A DNA stretch of 64,000 bases from Marinomonas posidonica IVIA-Po-181. Its GTDB lineage: Bacteria > Pseudomonadota > Gammaproteobacteria > Pseudomonadales > Marinomonadaceae. The stretch covers positions 806,001 through 870,000 of the forward strand of contig NC_015559.1 of NCBI RefSeq assembly GCF_000214215.1, given 5' to 3'. Of this stretch, positions 63,223 to 64,000 are shown one piece after another. Each line of letters starts with the position of its first letter. Positions within the stretch are counted from its first letter, which is position 1. Below the pieces are notes generated by a model. It saw only the letters and a list, made by a program, of their open reading frames with translations, had not been told where the DNA came from and searched no databases. The position numbers were made by a program, and so were the translations under genes.

Positions 63223-64000
63223 TTGAATCGATTGATTGGAATATCAAGCCTGCTTCCCGCGATGTTGGGGGTGGGCTTGTTTGTTTGTATTGGTGTTTTT
63301 AGCTTGATGGCTTTATTACGCTACAGCGATGTGGCTGAGTGGTCGTCCTTTTTGTCTCAGCCTTATCTGTGGCGTTTGATTCGCTTTTCTTTATGGCAAG
63401 CTTTATTAAGCAGTTTGCTTAGTCTTGTTATTGCTGTGCCAGTGGCGTCCTGCTTATTTCATCGTTCTTTTTGGGGGCGATCTTTTTTGTTGCAGTTATT
63501 TTCCGTGTCTATGGTGGTGCCTAGCATTGTTGCCATTCTAGGGATCGTTGTGGTGTATGGTCGAACGGGTTGGTTGGCACAGATTTCTGGTATTGAGCTT
63601 CCATTATATGGTTTGACCGGTATTTTGTTGGCGCACGTATTTTTTAATATGCCATTGGCGGTTAGGTTGCTATTACAGGTCTATGCTTTAATTCCAACTG
63701 GTCAGTGGCGTCAAGCTTACCAGTTAGGTTTTGATCGATGGTCTGCTTTTCGTTTTATAGAATGGAGTTACTTACGCAAAGCTTTACCTGGCGCATTTGT
63801 ATTGATTTTTATGCTTTGTTTTTCCAGTTTTGCTGTGGTGCTCAGCTTAGGAGGTGGTCCTAAGTCGAGCACCCTTGAGGTAGCCATATATCAAGCATTA
63901 AGGTTTGACTTTGATTTGAATAAAGCCAGCTTTTTAGCACTATTACAGGTGCTGATTTGTACAGTGATTGCCCTTTTTGTGTACAAGCTGGCGCCTGTGA
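63223..64000 (+). CDS. thiP: Thiamine ABC transporter permease, 3' end outside window
   Basis: An open frame from a TTG at 63223 to the window edge, about 259 codons. Strongly hydrophobic, with membrane segments in LGVGLFVCIGVFSLMALL, LLSSLLSLVIAVPVASCLF and VVPSIVAILGIVVVYG. The permease EAA-type loop is around YQLGFDRWSAFRFIEWSYLRKALPG, and LSLGGGPKSSTLEVAIYQAL is a ThiP-specific block. ThiP has two fused halves; only the first is in view. It follows thiB by 11 bases and belongs to the riboswitch-controlled operon. The start is uncertain because no good SD is visible. Confidence 0.88.
   Translation, partial: MNRLIGISSLLPAMLGVGLFVCIGVFSLMALLRYSDVAEWSSFLSQPYLWRLIRFSLWQALLSSLLSLVIAVPVASCLFHRSFWGRSFLLQLFSVSMVVPSIVAILGIVVVYGRTGWLAQISGIELPLYGLTGILLAHVFFNMPLAVRLLLQVYALIPTGQWRQAYQLGFDRWSAFRFIEWSYLRKALPGAFVLIFMLCFSSFAVVLSLGGGPKSSTLEVAIYQALRFDFDLNKASFLALLQVLICTVIALFVYKLAPV

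Noticed and set aside
1-64000. tRNA, rRNA, prophage, insertion sequence or toxin-antitoxin genes
   Set aside because: I looked for transposase motifs, tRNA-like TTCGAATC segments in cloverleaf context and phage genes, and saw none that hold up.

Overview
The window looks like a chromosomal segment of a marine gammaproteobacterium, most likely an Oceanospirillales member close to Marinomonas. This rests on gene content only: a TRAP malonate uptake operon, a FabY-type ketoacyl synthase, BetI with a Cho-type choline ABC transporter, divergent suhB-trmJ, and an enterobacterial-style heptose/Kdo core-LPS locus. No database search was possible. I saw no rRNA, tRNA, CRISPR array, insertion sequence or prophage. 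Most of the window is ordinary, densely packed housekeeping and transport genes; two stretches are visibly AT-rich and accessory in character.

Layout. 1-6329: a truncated GntR/FCD regulator divergent from matPQM-matA-matB, a complete route malonate -> malonyl-CoA -> acetyl-CoA, with a palindrome like a MatR operator between them. 6623-10441: an AT-rich three-gene polysaccharide export unit on the minus strand (outer-membrane barrel, short Wza-like protein, BY-kinase) with no glycosyltransferases beside it. 10861-17430: pirin, an AEC transporter with a LysR gene, galU, an ArgP/ArgO-like pair and an MFS exporter. 17641-21410: betI-choXWV choline uptake. 21791-25724: PatB/MalY-type lyase, a fatty acid hydroxylase family protein, a frameshifted yceH and a Gfo/Idh oxidoreductase with a His-rich tail. 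25805-31247: a suhB homologue lacking most catalytic residues, trmJ, a long 6-phosphogluconate dehydrogenase with an NAD-like cofactor loop, and pckA. 31358-41374: tatD, an RmlD-like protein, membrane proteins of unknown function, yceI, LysR, fabY, a Bax-like glucosaminidase, a YqjG-type reductase and a GGDEF protein. 41454-41610: a probable unannotated small RNA with its own promoter and terminator. 41821-49716: RutR-like regulator with a LysE exporter, upp, a Lon-type protease, a MATE exporter, tlyA and a mercaptopyruvate sulfurtransferase. 49827-62002: lipopolysaccharide core locus (ugd, four AT-rich transferase-like genes, waaF, hldD, an AGE-family epimerase, hldE, msbA, waaA). 62029-64000: TPP riboswitch followed by thiB and the start of thiP.

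Working together: malonate catabolism gives acetyl-CoA near FabY, which in Pseudomonas initiates fatty acid synthesis from malonyl-ACP and acetyl-CoA. galU and ugd supply UDP-glucose and UDP-glucuronate for surface glycans. hldE, hldD, waaF, waaA and msbA build and flip the inner core, and the AT-rich genes probably decorate the variable outer core. The best candidates for something undescribed are the structured RNA at 41454-41610, the SuhB homologue in the conserved suhB position that has lost metal-binding residues, the 6-phosphogluconate dehydrogenase with an Asp-Leu-Asp cofactor loop, and the unrecognised gene at 53476 in the core locus.
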